A DNA stretch of 64,000 bases from the NCBI RefSeq assembly GCF_014303395.1, contig NZ_CP060298.1, positions 2,480,001 through 2,544,000 of the forward strand, written 5' to 3'. Positions 26,957-36,129 of the stretch are shown here, one piece after another; the stretch's first letter is position 1, and every line of letters starts with the position of its first letter. Origin of the DNA: Nakamurella sp. PAMC28650. GTDB taxonomy: Bacteria; Actinomycetota; Actinomycetes; Mycobacteriales; Nakamurellaceae. The position numbers were made by a program, and so were the translations under genes. The notes below the pieces were generated by a model. It had not been told where the DNA came from and ran no database searches. It saw only the letters and a list, made by a program, of their open reading frames with translations.

Positions 26957-27151
26957 GCCGGATGTCCTGATCCAGCTGCTTCGACCGCGAGGTCGCAGCG
27001 GTCCGCCGACCGGGCGAACGGGCAACGCCGAGCCTGTCGGCGCCCTAGTGTGGAAGCAGCCAATCAATCCGCGCTGCGTGTCGAACTGCCGGCTCTGCTC
27101 CGGGCGAATAGTCCGAGCGGCTCCGCAGTCGAGCGAAAGGGACAAGAGTCG

Positions 27152-27382
27152 ATGAGCGTTCAACTGGATCCGGTCCTGCTCGAAGTACTGGCCTGCCCGG
27201 CCGAGCACCACGCACCGCTGGTCGTCGGCAGCCCCGGTGACCCGGCTGCTGATGCCCTGACCTGCACGGAATGTGGGCGGGTCTACCCCATTCGCGACGG
27301 TATCCCTGTCCTGCTGCTGGACGAGGCCATCGCCGGCCCGGGGGTCGGTTTCGACGGGGATGGTGGAGGCCGGGCGTCATGA
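27152..27382 (+). CDS. Trm112 family protein
   Basis: 76-residue small zinc-ribbon-like protein. VLACPAEHHAPLVV and LTCTECGRVYPIRDGIPVLL show one plus two cysteines and the typical YPIRDGIPVLL end. In eukaryotes Trm112 activates methyltransferases; in actinobacteria its partner is not established. ATG 27152 is chosen because GAAAGGGACAAGAG lies just upstream and the earlier frame lacks the family start. It overlaps the SIS-like gene by ATGA, so the two are coupled. Confidence 0.85.
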   Translation: MSVQLDPVLLEVLACPAEHHAPLVVGSPGDPAADALTCTECGRVYPIRDGIPVLLLDEAIAGPGVGFDGDGGGRAS

Positions 27383-28755
27383 ACGGCGCCGCGGGCCCCG
27401 GAATTCTCCGGGAACCCGGTCTCGCCGCGGCCGATCGGGCCGGTCTGCTGCCCGCGGCCGCCGCGGCCGGTGCCCAGATCAGATCGGTGCTGGCGGCGTC
27501 CTGGGGACTGCCGCCCATCGAGCGGCCCCGCGCCATGGTCGTCGTCGGCCTGAACGCGGTCGTCGACACCGCGTTCCTGACGGCCCTCGTCGGGCGGACG
27601 TCGCCCGCCCCGATCGTGGCCGCGCAGAATCTCCCGCCCTGGGTGGGACCCCTGGACCTGGTGGTCGTCATGGCGGGTCATCCGGACGACGAGCAGGCGG
27701 CCGAAGCTGCCGGAATCGCGCGCCGACGGGGCGCCACGGTGATCGTGCGCGGAGCCGAGCACGGACCGGTGGCCGAAGCCGCCGGTGCGTCTCTGCTGGT
27801 GGCGCCGGTAGTCGCGGTGCCGGAGGCGCTCGCCGCCCCGGCCCGGTGGGCCCTGCTGACGATGGTGGCGGCCCGGGCCGGTCTGGCTCCCGTCGTGGAA
27901 CTCGCCCGGACCGCCGACCTGCTCGATGCCACTGCGCTGGCCTGCCATCCCGGAGCCGAGACATTCCTGAATCCGGGCGTCAACCTCGCCGAGTACCTGG
28001 CCGACGGCACCGGGTTGCTGATCGGCTGCGACCGGATCGCCGATGCGATCGCCGGGCACGGAGGCAGGGTCCTGGCCGACCTCGGCGGCGTGGTGACGGG
28101 GGTGATGACCGCGGCCCAGGCCGCTTCGTCGCCCGCCCTGATGCGCCGGATCGGCGGCCCGAAGGACATCTTCGCCGACCCCTTCGACGACGACGAACCT
28201 GCTCAGCTGGTCAAGCCGCTGCTCGTCTCCACCACGGCCGAGGACACCTCGGGCCGCAGTCCGGAGGCGGCCGCCGATCGGATGGCGTTGGCCGGCATGA
28301 TGCGATCCTTCACCGGTGCGATGCACCTCGACGGGTCCGCGGACGCCCTGCCGGTGGTGAACGGGATGCCCGAGTTCCCCGATGGTCCGGGGGAGGACCA
28401 CCACGAGCCCGGGCGTCGCGATTCCGGCGGCCGCGATCTTGGTGGCCGTGGTTTCGGTGGTGTTGGCGGTCGTGACCTGGACCGGCGTGATCTGGACCGT
28501 CGTGAGGACGATCGGCGCGAGCCGGGAGGCTTCCCGGCGGCGCAGGGTCGTCCGGCGGACGTGTTCGACGCCGCAGTGGCCGCCTGCCTCCGGCTCGATT
28601 TCGCAGCCGTCTACGTCGGGATCGCGACTGGTCAGCTCGTTCCGCTGGACTTCCCGGACGGCCTCGGGAGATCGGGTGGCACTCGCTGGGCGGTCCGTCC
28701 GGCTACCGTCGGGGACCGGCGCGAACGAGAGCAGGACGTGAATTCATGGAACTGA
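27379..28755 (+). CDS. SIS-like sugar isomerase family protein (Rv3256c-type)
   Basis: 458-residue protein positioned as the mycobacterial Rv3256c, between Trm112-like and manA. It has a Rossmann-like pattern (MVVVGLNAVVDTAFL, LDLVVVMAGHPDDEQAAE, IARRRGATVIVRGAEHGPVA) compatible with a degenerate phosphosugar-isomerase (SIS) fold. Residues of about 335-390 contain an Arg/Asp/Gly-rich low-complexity insert (RDLDRRDLDRREDDRRE) likely to be disordered. The C-terminus FAAVYVGIATGQLVPLDFP is family-typical. Catalysis is unproven. ATG 27379 overlaps the Trm112 stop; its end overlaps manA by 10 bases. Confidence 0.75.
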   Translation: MNGAAGPGILREPGLAAADRAGLLPAAAAAGAQIRSVLAASWGLPPIERPRAMVVVGLNAVVDTAFLTALVGRTSPAPIVAAQNLPPWVGPLDLVVVMAGHPDDEQAAEAAGIARRRGATVIVRGAEHGPVAEAAGASLLVAPVVAVPEALAAPARWALLTMVAARAGLAPVVELARTADLLDATALACHPGAETFLNPGVNLAEYLADGTGLLIGCDRIADAIAGHGGRVLADLGGVVTGVMTAAQAASSPALMRRIGGPKDIFADPFDDDEPAQLVKPLLVSTTAEDTSGRSPEAAADRMALAGMMRSFTGAMHLDGSADALPVVNGMPEFPDGPGEDHHEPGRRDSGGRDLGGRGFGGVGGRDLDRRDLDRREDDRREPGGFPAAQGRPADVFDAAVAACLRLDFAAVYVGIATGQLVPLDFPDGLGRSGGTRWAVRPATVGDRREREQDVNSWN

Positions 28756-29954
28756 TGGACAACCGGATCCGGCCGTACGCCTGGGGCTCCCGCACGGCGA
28801 TCGCCGAGCTGATCGGGGCGCCGAGCCCGGCCCCGCACCCGCAGGCCGAACTGTGGATGGGGGCCCATCCGGGCGACCCGTCGGTACTCGTGGGGCCATC
28901 CGGCGAGCGCTCGCTGTACGAGGCGATCGCCGACAAGCCGGTACTGATGCTCGGGGAGCGGGTGGAGGCGCGGTTCGGTCCGCGACTTCCGTTTCTGTTC
29001 AAGGTCCTGGCCGCGGCCGAACCACTGTCGCTGCAGGCGCACCCGTCCGCGGCCCAGGCGGCCCACGGGTTCGCCCGGGAGGAGTCCCAGGGCGTGCCGA
29101 TGGGCGCCGGCGGCCGGAACTACAAGGACGGGAACCACAAACCCGAGCTGATCTGCGCGCTGACCGAGTTCGAGGCGCTGTGCGGCTTCCGTGATCCGGT
29201 GATCACCGTCGAACTGCTCGCCGATCTCGGGGTGCCGCAGCTGGATCACTACCTGTCGCTGCTGTCGGGTCAGCCGGATCGCGACGGGGTGCGGGCGCTG
29301 TTCTCGTCGATGCTGACGATCCCGTCATCGATGCTGGAGCCGCTGCTGAACGCGGTGCTCGCCGGCTGCGTGCGGTTGGTCCGCGACGGTTCGCAGTTCA
29401 GCAAGGAATACCGGACCGCGTTGGAGCTCGGCGAGCGGTATCCCGGTGATCCCGGCGTGCTCGCCTCGCTGCTGCTCAATCGGGTGACGTTGCAGCCCGG
29501 CGAGGCGCTGTACCTGGCCGCCGGCAACCTGCACGCGTACCTGGCCGGTGTCGGCGTCGAGCTGATGGCCAACTCCGACAACGTGTTGCGTGGTGGGCTG
29601 ACCCCCAAGCACGTCGACGTCCCGGAGTTGATGCGCGTGCTCGACTTCTCGGCCGGTGACGTCGAGGTGTTGACGGGCGACGAGGTCCGACCCGGCGAGC
29701 TGGTCTATCGGACGCCGGTGCCGGAGTTTCGTCTCTCCAGGTTGACGCTGTCGACCGAGCCGTTGGACCTGAGCCATGACGGACCGCAGATGGCGCTCGT
29801 GGTGGACGGTGCGGCCGTCGTCACCGACGCCGACGGAGTCTCCGTCGACGTGCCCCGCGGCCGATCGGTCTGGGTCGCCGCCGGTGACTCGGGCGTCACC
29901 GTCACAGGCTCCGGCGTCGCCTTCCGCGCCACCGACGGCCTGGTCACCCCCTGA
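28746..29954 (+). CDS. manA: Mannose-6-phosphate isomerase, class I
   Basis: Zinc enzyme interconverting fructose-6-phosphate and mannose-6-phosphate, the entry to GDP-mannose. 402 aa. Zinc ligands appear in SLQAHPSAAQA and DGNHKPELICALTEFEALCG; later markers are LAAGNLHAYLAGVGVELMAN and SDNVLRGGLTPKHVDVPEL. ATG 28746 overlaps the SIS-like stop; ATG 28755 is an alternative start in the same frame. The catalytic core is complete. It feeds the guanylyltransferase at 20286 through a phosphomannomutase that is not in this window. Confidence 0.95.
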   Translation: MELMDNRIRPYAWGSRTAIAELIGAPSPAPHPQAELWMGAHPGDPSVLVGPSGERSLYEAIADKPVLMLGERVEARFGPRLPFLFKVLAAAEPLSLQAHPSAAQAAHGFAREESQGVPMGAGGRNYKDGNHKPELICALTEFEALCGFRDPVITVELLADLGVPQLDHYLSLLSGQPDRDGVRALFSSMLTIPSSMLEPLLNAVLAGCVRLVRDGSQFSKEYRTALELGERYPGDPGVLASLLLNRVTLQPGEALYLAAGNLHAYLAGVGVELMANSDNVLRGGLTPKHVDVPELMRVLDFSAGDVEVLTGDEVRPGELVYRTPVPEFRLSRLTLSTEPLDLSHDGPQMALVVDGAAVVTDADGVSVDVPRGRSVWVAAGDSGVTVTGSGVAFRATDGLVTP

Positions 29955-29958
29955 CCCG

Positions 29959-30063
29959 GTCGCGCTCATCAACTTCGCCGGCGCTCATCAACTTGCCCAG
30001 ATTGTGACTGGTAGGACGGGAGTCGTCGATTTCCTGAGCGCGGGCGAAGTTGATCAGCGCGAC
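29959..30063. repeat. Palindromic intergenic element A (21-base arms)
   Basis: Arms at 29959-29979 and 30043-30063 are inverted copies with a single mismatch, separated by 63 bases; the arm core is ATCAACTTCGCC. A direct copy of the arm (GCGCTCATCAACTT) sits at 29981-29994, and a shorter one (CTCATCAACT) follows near 30071. The inner segment 30006-30033 is about 23/28 identical to the complement of the element at 49725-49804. It lies between manA and accC and has no T-run, so it is not a standard terminator. Confidence 0.85.
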
Positions 30064-30126
30064 ACCGTGCCTCATCAACTACGGTTGCGCGGGTCAATCC
30101 GCCTCCGAAAGGATCCCCAGAACAAG

Positions 30127-31479
30127 ATGTTCGACTCATTGCTGGTTGCCAACCGAGGCGAGATCGCCCGGCGGGTGATCCGGACGGCGAAGCGGATGGG
30201 CCTGCGGACGATCGCGGTCTACTCCGAGGTCGACGCAGGTCTGCCGTTCGTCCTCGAGGCCGACGAGGCGGTGCTGATCGGGCCGGCCGCTCCCGCCGAG
30301 TCCTATCGCAACGCAGCGGCAGTCCTGGCCGCAGCCAAGGCCACCGGCGCGGCGGCGGTGCACCCCGGCTACGGATTCCTTTCCGAGAACACCGATTTCG
30401 CAAGGGATGTCGTCGAGGCGGGGCTGATCTGGGTCGGCCCGAGCCCGGAGGCGATCACCGCGATGGGCGACAAGATCGCCGCCCGCAACCTGATGGCCGC
30501 CGCCGGGGTTCCGGTCGCCCCTGGTACCGAGGACCCGGTCAGGACCGCAGAGGAAGCTGCGGATGCGGCCGCGGCCATCGGCTACCCGGTCATGATCAAG
30601 GCTTCGGCCGGCGGGGGCGGAATGGGGATGGCCGTCGTGTCCGACCCGGCGAACATGGCCTCCGAGTACGAGAAGGTCACCGCGTTCGCCGGGCGCCTGT
30701 TCGGCGACTCGAGTGTCTTCGTCGAGCGCTACTTCCCCCGCGTCCGGCACGTGGAGGTGCAGATCCTGGGACTGGCGGACGGACGCGTCATCGCCCTGGG
30801 GGAGCGCGACTGCTCGGTGCAGCGGCGCAACCAGAAGGTGGCCGAGGAAACGCCGTCACCGGCCCTGGACGACGCACTGCGCACGCAGATGCTCGGCGCG
30901 GCCCGCAAGGCCGGCGAGGCCGTCGACTACCAGGGCGCCGGCACCGTCGAGTTCCTGTTGGCCCCGGCCACCGCCGATCACGGTCCCGAGTTCTTCTTCC
31001 TGGAGATGAACACCCGCCTGCAGGTCGAGCACCCGATCACCGAGACCGTGCTGGGCATCGACCTCGTGGAGGCGCAGCTGCGGATCGCGGCCGGCGAGGA
31101 TCCCGGGTTCGACCCGGAGCGCCTGACGGTCACCGGTCACGCCATCGAGTTGCGGATCAACGCCGAGGACTCCCGACGATTCCTGCCCGGCCCCGGCGCG
31201 ATCACCGAATGGATCGAGCCCTCGGGGGAGGGCATCCGGGTGGACGCGGGCTACGCGGCGGGCACCACCGTCACCCCGTCCTACGATTCGCTGATGGCGA
31301 AGGTCATCGTGCACGGCGCCGATCGTGACGCCGCGCTGCAGCTGGCACGGTCGGCGGTGGCGGGTTTCACAGTGATCGGGCCCAAGTCGAATCTGGCCTT
31401 CCACGCGGAACTCCTGGAGAACGCGGAGTTCGTGTCCGGCGACTACGACACGGCTCTGGTGGCCAGAATGCGTGCCTGA
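30127..31479 (+). CDS. accC: Biotin carboxylase subunit of acyl-CoA carboxylase
   Basis: ATP-grasp enzyme that carboxylates biotin. 450 aa, the length of a stand-alone AccC with no biotin-carrier domain. MFDSLLVANRGEIARRVIRT at the N-terminus, the glycine-rich KASAGGGGMGMAVV loop (a Met where E. coli AccC has Arg), ERDCSVQRRNQKVAEETPSP and FFLEMNTRLQVEHPITETV are visible. The frame is open upstream through the palindrome, but ATG 30127 with AAAGGA 13 bases before it is the clear start. No partner accB/accD is present here. Many actinobacterial carboxylases use an AccA with fused BCCP; this one needs a separate carrier. Confidence 0.93.
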   Translation: MFDSLLVANRGEIARRVIRTAKRMGLRTIAVYSEVDAGLPFVLEADEAVLIGPAAPAESYRNAAAVLAAAKATGAAAVHPGYGFLSENTDFARDVVEAGLIWVGPSPEAITAMGDKIAARNLMAAAGVPVAPGTEDPVRTAEEAADAAAAIGYPVMIKASAGGGGMGMAVVSDPANMASEYEKVTAFAGRLFGDSSVFVERYFPRVRHVEVQILGLADGRVIALGERDCSVQRRNQKVAEETPSPALDDALRTQMLGAARKAGEAVDYQGAGTVEFLLAPATADHGPEFFFLEMNTRLQVEHPITETVLGIDLVEAQLRIAAGEDPGFDPERLTVTGHAIELRINAEDSRRFLPGPGAITEWIEPSGEGIRVDAGYAAGTTVTPSYDSLMAKVIVHGADRDAALQLARSAVAGFTVIGPKSNLAFHAELLENAEFVSGDYDTALVARMRA

Positions 31480-31769
31480 ACCGGCCCATGCCTGAAATAT
31501 CCGGTGCTGACTCCTAGTTCTGGGCGTCGTGACTGACAGGCTGTTCCATATCTCACCCTCGGCGCGGGTTCGGCATGGGGGGTGCCGTTTGCCGCGACCC
31601 GTCCCGCTGGGTAGGTTCGACACGGTTCGTGCTGGTCACAGTGCAGGTTCGAAGTTTGACGTCGGTCCTGCGGCGGTACCTGTGTCGATGGGCCAGCGTG
31701 GGCGCCGAGCAGTTGTGGTGAAGGTTTTCGTCCGGAAGCAAATAGCGAAATGACAGAAGTGAGGCCGAA

Positions 31770-32084
31770 GTGGCACTGCCCCAGTTGACCCCCGAGCAGC
31801 GATCAGCGGCGTTGGAGAAGGCCGCCGCAGCGCGCCGCGTCCGCGCCGAGCTGAAAGAGCGTCTGAAGCGAGGCGGAACCACCCTGAAGCAGGTGCTGAT
31901 CGACGCCGAGACCGACGAGGCGCTCGCGAAGTTGAAGGTCTCCGCCCTGCTCGAGGCCCTGCCCGGTGTCGGCAAGGTCCGCGCTGCTGCCCTCATGGAG
32001 CAGTTCGAGATCGCCGCCAGTCGTCGTGTCCGCGGGCTCGGTGAGCGGCAGCGCGCCGCGCTGCTCGCCGAGTTCGGCTCCTGA
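31770..32084 (+). CDS. mihF: Actinobacterial integration host factor
   Basis: 104-residue nucleoid-associated DNA-binding protein. MALPQLTPEQRSAALEKAAA and RRVRAELKERLKRGGTTLKQ match mIHF; LPGVGKVRAAALMEQ is the helix-two-turns-helix that contacts DNA. Starts at GTG 31770 with GAGG five bases upstream. Its place before gmk and rpoZ is conserved across actinobacteria. The 290 bases upstream (31480-31769) probably hold its promoter: TTGACG at 31656-31661 is a candidate -35, but I see no convincing partner. Confidence 0.95.
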   Translation: MALPQLTPEQRSAALEKAAAARRVRAELKERLKRGGTTLKQVLIDAETDEALAKLKVSALLEALPGVGKVRAAALMEQFEIAASRRVRGLGERQRAALLAEFGS

Positions 32085-32272
32085 CGCAAGGCTGACCGTC
32101 GCTCGACGGTCCGCCACCGATGCCGGTGGCGAGCACGACGACACCTCCGGTCGGGGAGTCCCTTCGGGCGGCTCCCCGGCCGGAGCCGTCACTGCCGGTA
32201 CGGCCGACAGATCCGGGATCGACCGCAGTCCGACCCGGTCCGGACCGATCAGACACAGGAGAACAGGGCGCG

Positions 32273-32869
32273 ATGAAGGACGGTCAGCGAAGGGGTCGAC
32301 TCTTCGTGCTGTCCGGTCCGTCCGGCGTGGGCAAGAGCACGGTGCTGGCCCGGCTGCGTCGCGACGTACCCCAGCTCTGGTACTCGGTCTCGGCGACCAC
32401 CAGGACGCCGAGACCCGGTGAGACGCATGGCGTCAACTACTTCTTCGTCACCTCCGACGAGTTCGAACGACTGGTCGCGGACGGCCAGATGCTCGAGCAC
32501 GCCTTCTTCGCCGGGAACCACTACGGCACACCGCAGGGTCCGGTGCAGGAGCACCTGGAGGCCGGTCACGACGTCCTGCTCGAGATCGACGTCCAGGGCG
32601 CGCGCCAGGTCAGGGCCTCGCCGGGGCTCGGGAGGGAGGCGGTGCTGGTCTTCCTGGCACCGCCCTCGTTCGACGAACTCGCCCGCCGGTTGATCGGCCG
32701 TGGTACCGAGGACGAGGCTGCCACCGCCGCCCGGCTGGAGGCCGCCAGGGCCGAGCTGGCGGCCGAGCCCGAGTTCGACCACACCCTGGTCAACACGAGC
32801 GTCGAGGACGCCGCCTCCGGGTTGGTATCATTTTTGGCTGAGCCATGTTCGCCGGCTTCCGCCGGCTGA
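32273..32869 (+). CDS. gmk: Guanylate kinase
   Basis: Converts GMP and ATP to GDP and ADP. 198 aa. P-loop [17 protein letters not shown] at residues 12-28, GMP-binding [19 protein letters not shown], and [13 protein letters not shown] are visible. ATG 32273 is preferred over the in-frame upstream start (32120) because the family N-terminus begins close to the P-loop and CAGGAG lies about 10 bases before it. Second gene of the mihF-gmk-rpoZ-coaBC run. Confidence 0.95.
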   Translation: MKDGQRRGRLFVLSGPSGVGKSTVLARLRRDVPQLWYSVSATTRTPRPGETHGVNYFFVTSDEFERLVADGQMLEHAFFAGNHYGTPQGPVQEHLEAGHDVLLEIDVQGARQVRASPGLGREAVLVFLAPPSFDELARRLIGRGTEDEAATAARLEAARAELAAEPEFDHTLVNTSVEDAASGLVSFLAEPCSPASAG

Positions 32870-32876
32870 GTCCGCT

Positions 32877-32918
32877 CGGTTCCACCGAATCGGTTCCACC
32901 GAATCGGTTCCACCGAAT
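32877..32918 (+). repeat. 14-base tandem repeat, three perfect copies, between gmk and rpoZ
   Basis: CGGTTCCACCGAAT is repeated three times head to tail starting 7 bases after the gmk stop. Neighbouring units form near-palindromes (ACCGAATCGGT), which could give small hairpins or a protein-binding array upstream of rpoZ. Confidence 0.9.
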
Positions 32919-32985
32919 CTGCTAGAACACCGTGTGGCGTTCGGCCGCACCCTGAGAAATTCGACGTCATCAAGGAGTCCGCACT

Positions 32986-33294
32986 GTGAGCACTGCGCCC
33001 GTAAACCCGCCCGAAGTCGTTCCTTCGGCACCCATGACGGCTTCGCAGATCGCCGCTGCCGGTATCACCTACCCGCCGATCGACGAGTTGCTGACCCACA
33101 CCAGCTCCAAGTACGGCCTGTCGATCTTCGCCGCCAAGCGCGCCCGTCAGATCAACGACTACTACGCACAGCTCGGTGAGGGCCTCCTGGAGTACGTCGG
33201 CCCGCTGGTCGAGCCGTTGCCCAAGGAGAAGCCCCTCTCGATCGCGCTGCGCGAGATCAACGCCGGCCTGCTCGAACACACCGAAGGCGAGTGA
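32986..33294 (+). CDS. rpoZ: RNA polymerase omega subunit
   Basis: 102-residue omega, stabilises the beta-prime subunit. [20 protein letters not shown] and [20 protein letters not shown] are the conserved core with the RAR helix. Starts at GTG 32986 behind a strong AAGGAG at good spacing. In mycobacteria the same gene stands between gmk and coaBC. The C-terminal tail ([16 protein letters not shown]) is normal for actinobacteria. Confidence 0.96.
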   Translation: MSTAPVNPPEVVPSAPMTASQIAAAGITYPPIDELLTHTSSKYGLSIFAAKRARQINDYYAQLGEGLLEYVGPLVEPLPKEKPLSIALREINAGLLEHTEGE

Positions 33295-33337
33295 CCTGTA
33301 CCTCGGCAGGGATCCGGCCTGAGCGACGGCGGCCCCG

Positions 33338-34594
33338 ATGACGTCGGCCACGTCTGAGGCAACCCCGATGCTCAAGGTCCTGCTCGGGGTGTCCGGCGGG
33401 GTCGCGGCCTACAAGGCCTGCGAGATCCTGCGGCTGCTCCGATCCGCCGGGGCCGACGTCACCGTCGTCCCCACCAGGGCGGCCCTCCAGTTCGTGGGCG
33501 CGGCCACCTTCGAGGCCTTGTCCGGCCACGAGGTCGTCACCGACGTGTTCACCGACGTCCCCAACGTCGCCCACGTCGCGACCGGCCAACTGGCCGACCT
33601 CGTCGTCATCGCACCGGCGACCGCCGATCTGCTGTCCCGGGCTGCCGCCGGACGCGCCGACGATCTGCTGACCGCCACCCTTCTGGTGACCAGGGCCCCG
33701 GTGTTGATGGCCCCGGCAATGCACACCGAGATGTGGACCCATCCCGCCACCGTCGCGAACGTGCGACTCCTCCGCGAGCGCGGGACCTTCGTGCTGGACC
33801 CGGCGGTCGGGCGTCTGACGGGTGCCGACTCGGGGGTCGGTCGGCTGCCCGAACCCGATCACATCGTCGCCATGGCGATGTTGCTGCTGCGCCGGCGTGA
33901 CGCGCTGCCGCGCGACCTGGTCGGGCGCCGGATCCTGGTGACGGCCGGCGGTACCAGGGAACCGCTGGACCCGGTGCGCTACCTGGGGAACCGCTCGTCG
34001 GGCAAGCAGGGTTTCGCGATTGCGCTGGCCGCCGTCGCCCGCGGCGCGCAGGTCACCCTGATCGCGGCGAACACCTCGCTGGTGGCGCCTCCCGGAGTGC
34101 AGCTGGTCCCGGTGGGCGATGCCCGGGAACTCGCGTCGGCGGTCAGCGAGCTGGCCCCGGCGATGGATGCCGTGGTGATGGCCGCCGCCATCGCGGACTT
34201 CCGGCCGAAGAGCCCGCTGGCCGCCAAGATCAAGAAGAACGGCACCGACCCCGCCCCGCTGGAGCTGCTGACCAACCCGGACATCCTCCTCGGTCTGGTC
34301 CGGGCACGACGCGGGTCGTCGCCGGTCATCGTCGGCTTCGCGGCCGAAACCGGTGACGAGCACGGCTCGGTGCTCGATCACGGCCGGGCGAAGTTGTCCC
34401 GCAAGGGCTGTGACCTGCTGGTCGTCAACGACGTGCAGGCCGGTCGCGGCTTCGAGGTCGACGAGAACGCCGCGGTGATCCTGGCCGGTGACGGTGCGGA
34501 CCCGATCGACGTGCCCCTCGGCCCGAAGACCGCCCTCGCCGCGGTCATCTGCGACCAGATCTCGCGCCTGCTGCCGAACGTGAATGCCAGGTGA
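33338..34594 (+). CDS. coaBC: Bifunctional phosphopantothenoylcysteine decarboxylase/synthetase
   Basis: CoA pathway fusion enzyme, 418 aa. The CoaC half has [19 protein letters not shown], the FMN-binding and active-site region, and APAMHTEMW (PxMNxxMW variant). The CoaB half from about residue 190 has [18 protein letters not shown] and [12 protein letters not shown], then AAIADFRP and KIKKNG. Two starts are possible: ATG 33338 or ATG 33368 ([10 protein letters not shown]); the second fits the family better. Forms a four-gene metabolic run with gmk, rpoZ and metK. Confidence 0.95.
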   Translation: MTSATSEATPMLKVLLGVSGGVAAYKACEILRLLRSAGADVTVVPTRAALQFVGAATFEALSGHEVVTDVFTDVPNVAHVATGQLADLVVIAPATADLLSRAAAGRADDLLTATLLVTRAPVLMAPAMHTEMWTHPATVANVRLLRERGTFVLDPAVGRLTGADSGVGRLPEPDHIVAMAMLLLRRRDALPRDLVGRRILVTAGGTREPLDPVRYLGNRSSGKQGFAIALAAVARGAQVTLIAANTSLVAPPGVQLVPVGDARELASAVSELAPAMDAVVMAAAIADFRPKSPLAAKIKKNGTDPAPLELLTNPDILLGLVRARRGSSPVIVGFAAETGDEHGSVLDHGRAKLSRKGCDLLVVNDVQAGRGFEVDENAAVILAGDGADPIDVPLGPKTALAAVICDQISRLLPNVNAR

Positions 34595-34736
34595 CGGGTC
34601 ATGTCCGCGTAGTCTCAGCCGAGCACAACGCCCCACTGACCGGTCCGCACCCGCAGCCCGGGCTCGGATCACCCGTCCGCAGATCAGTTCCCCCGGCCGG
34701 CCCGCCGCGCCACGATCGCCCAAGGAGTACTTCGTC

Positions 34737-35930
<1,194 letters not shown>

Positions 35931-35935
35931 GCCCC

Positions 35936-36054
35936 GCCCCTGATCCGCGTCGTCGTCGCCCCTGATCCGCGTCGTCGTCGCCCCTCATCCGCGTCGACCG
36001 GAATGAGATCCGCACTCTGACCCTCAGATTCTGCGGATCTCATTCCGGTCGACG
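35936..36054. repeat. 22-base tandem repeat followed by a 23-base-arm hairpin (element C)
   Basis: Two perfect 22-base direct copies (35936-35957, 35958-35979), beginning GCCCCTGATCCGCGTC, plus a partial third lead into a perfect inverted repeat: 35992-36014 pairs with 36032-36054 around a 17-base loop, itself able to fold (TCTGA/TCAGA). There is no T-run. Located between metK and priA. Confidence 0.9.
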
Positions 36055-36129
36055 GCGTTCCGGGCCCGGGACGAGGTCAATTGTGGACAGCGGTCGGCTG
36101 ATGACGGTGCCATCTGATATCCAGAACGG

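Noticed and set aside
34595-34736. SAM riboswitch before metK
   Set aside because: No conserved SAM-aptamer core seen in the 142-base leader. A covariance search would be decisive.
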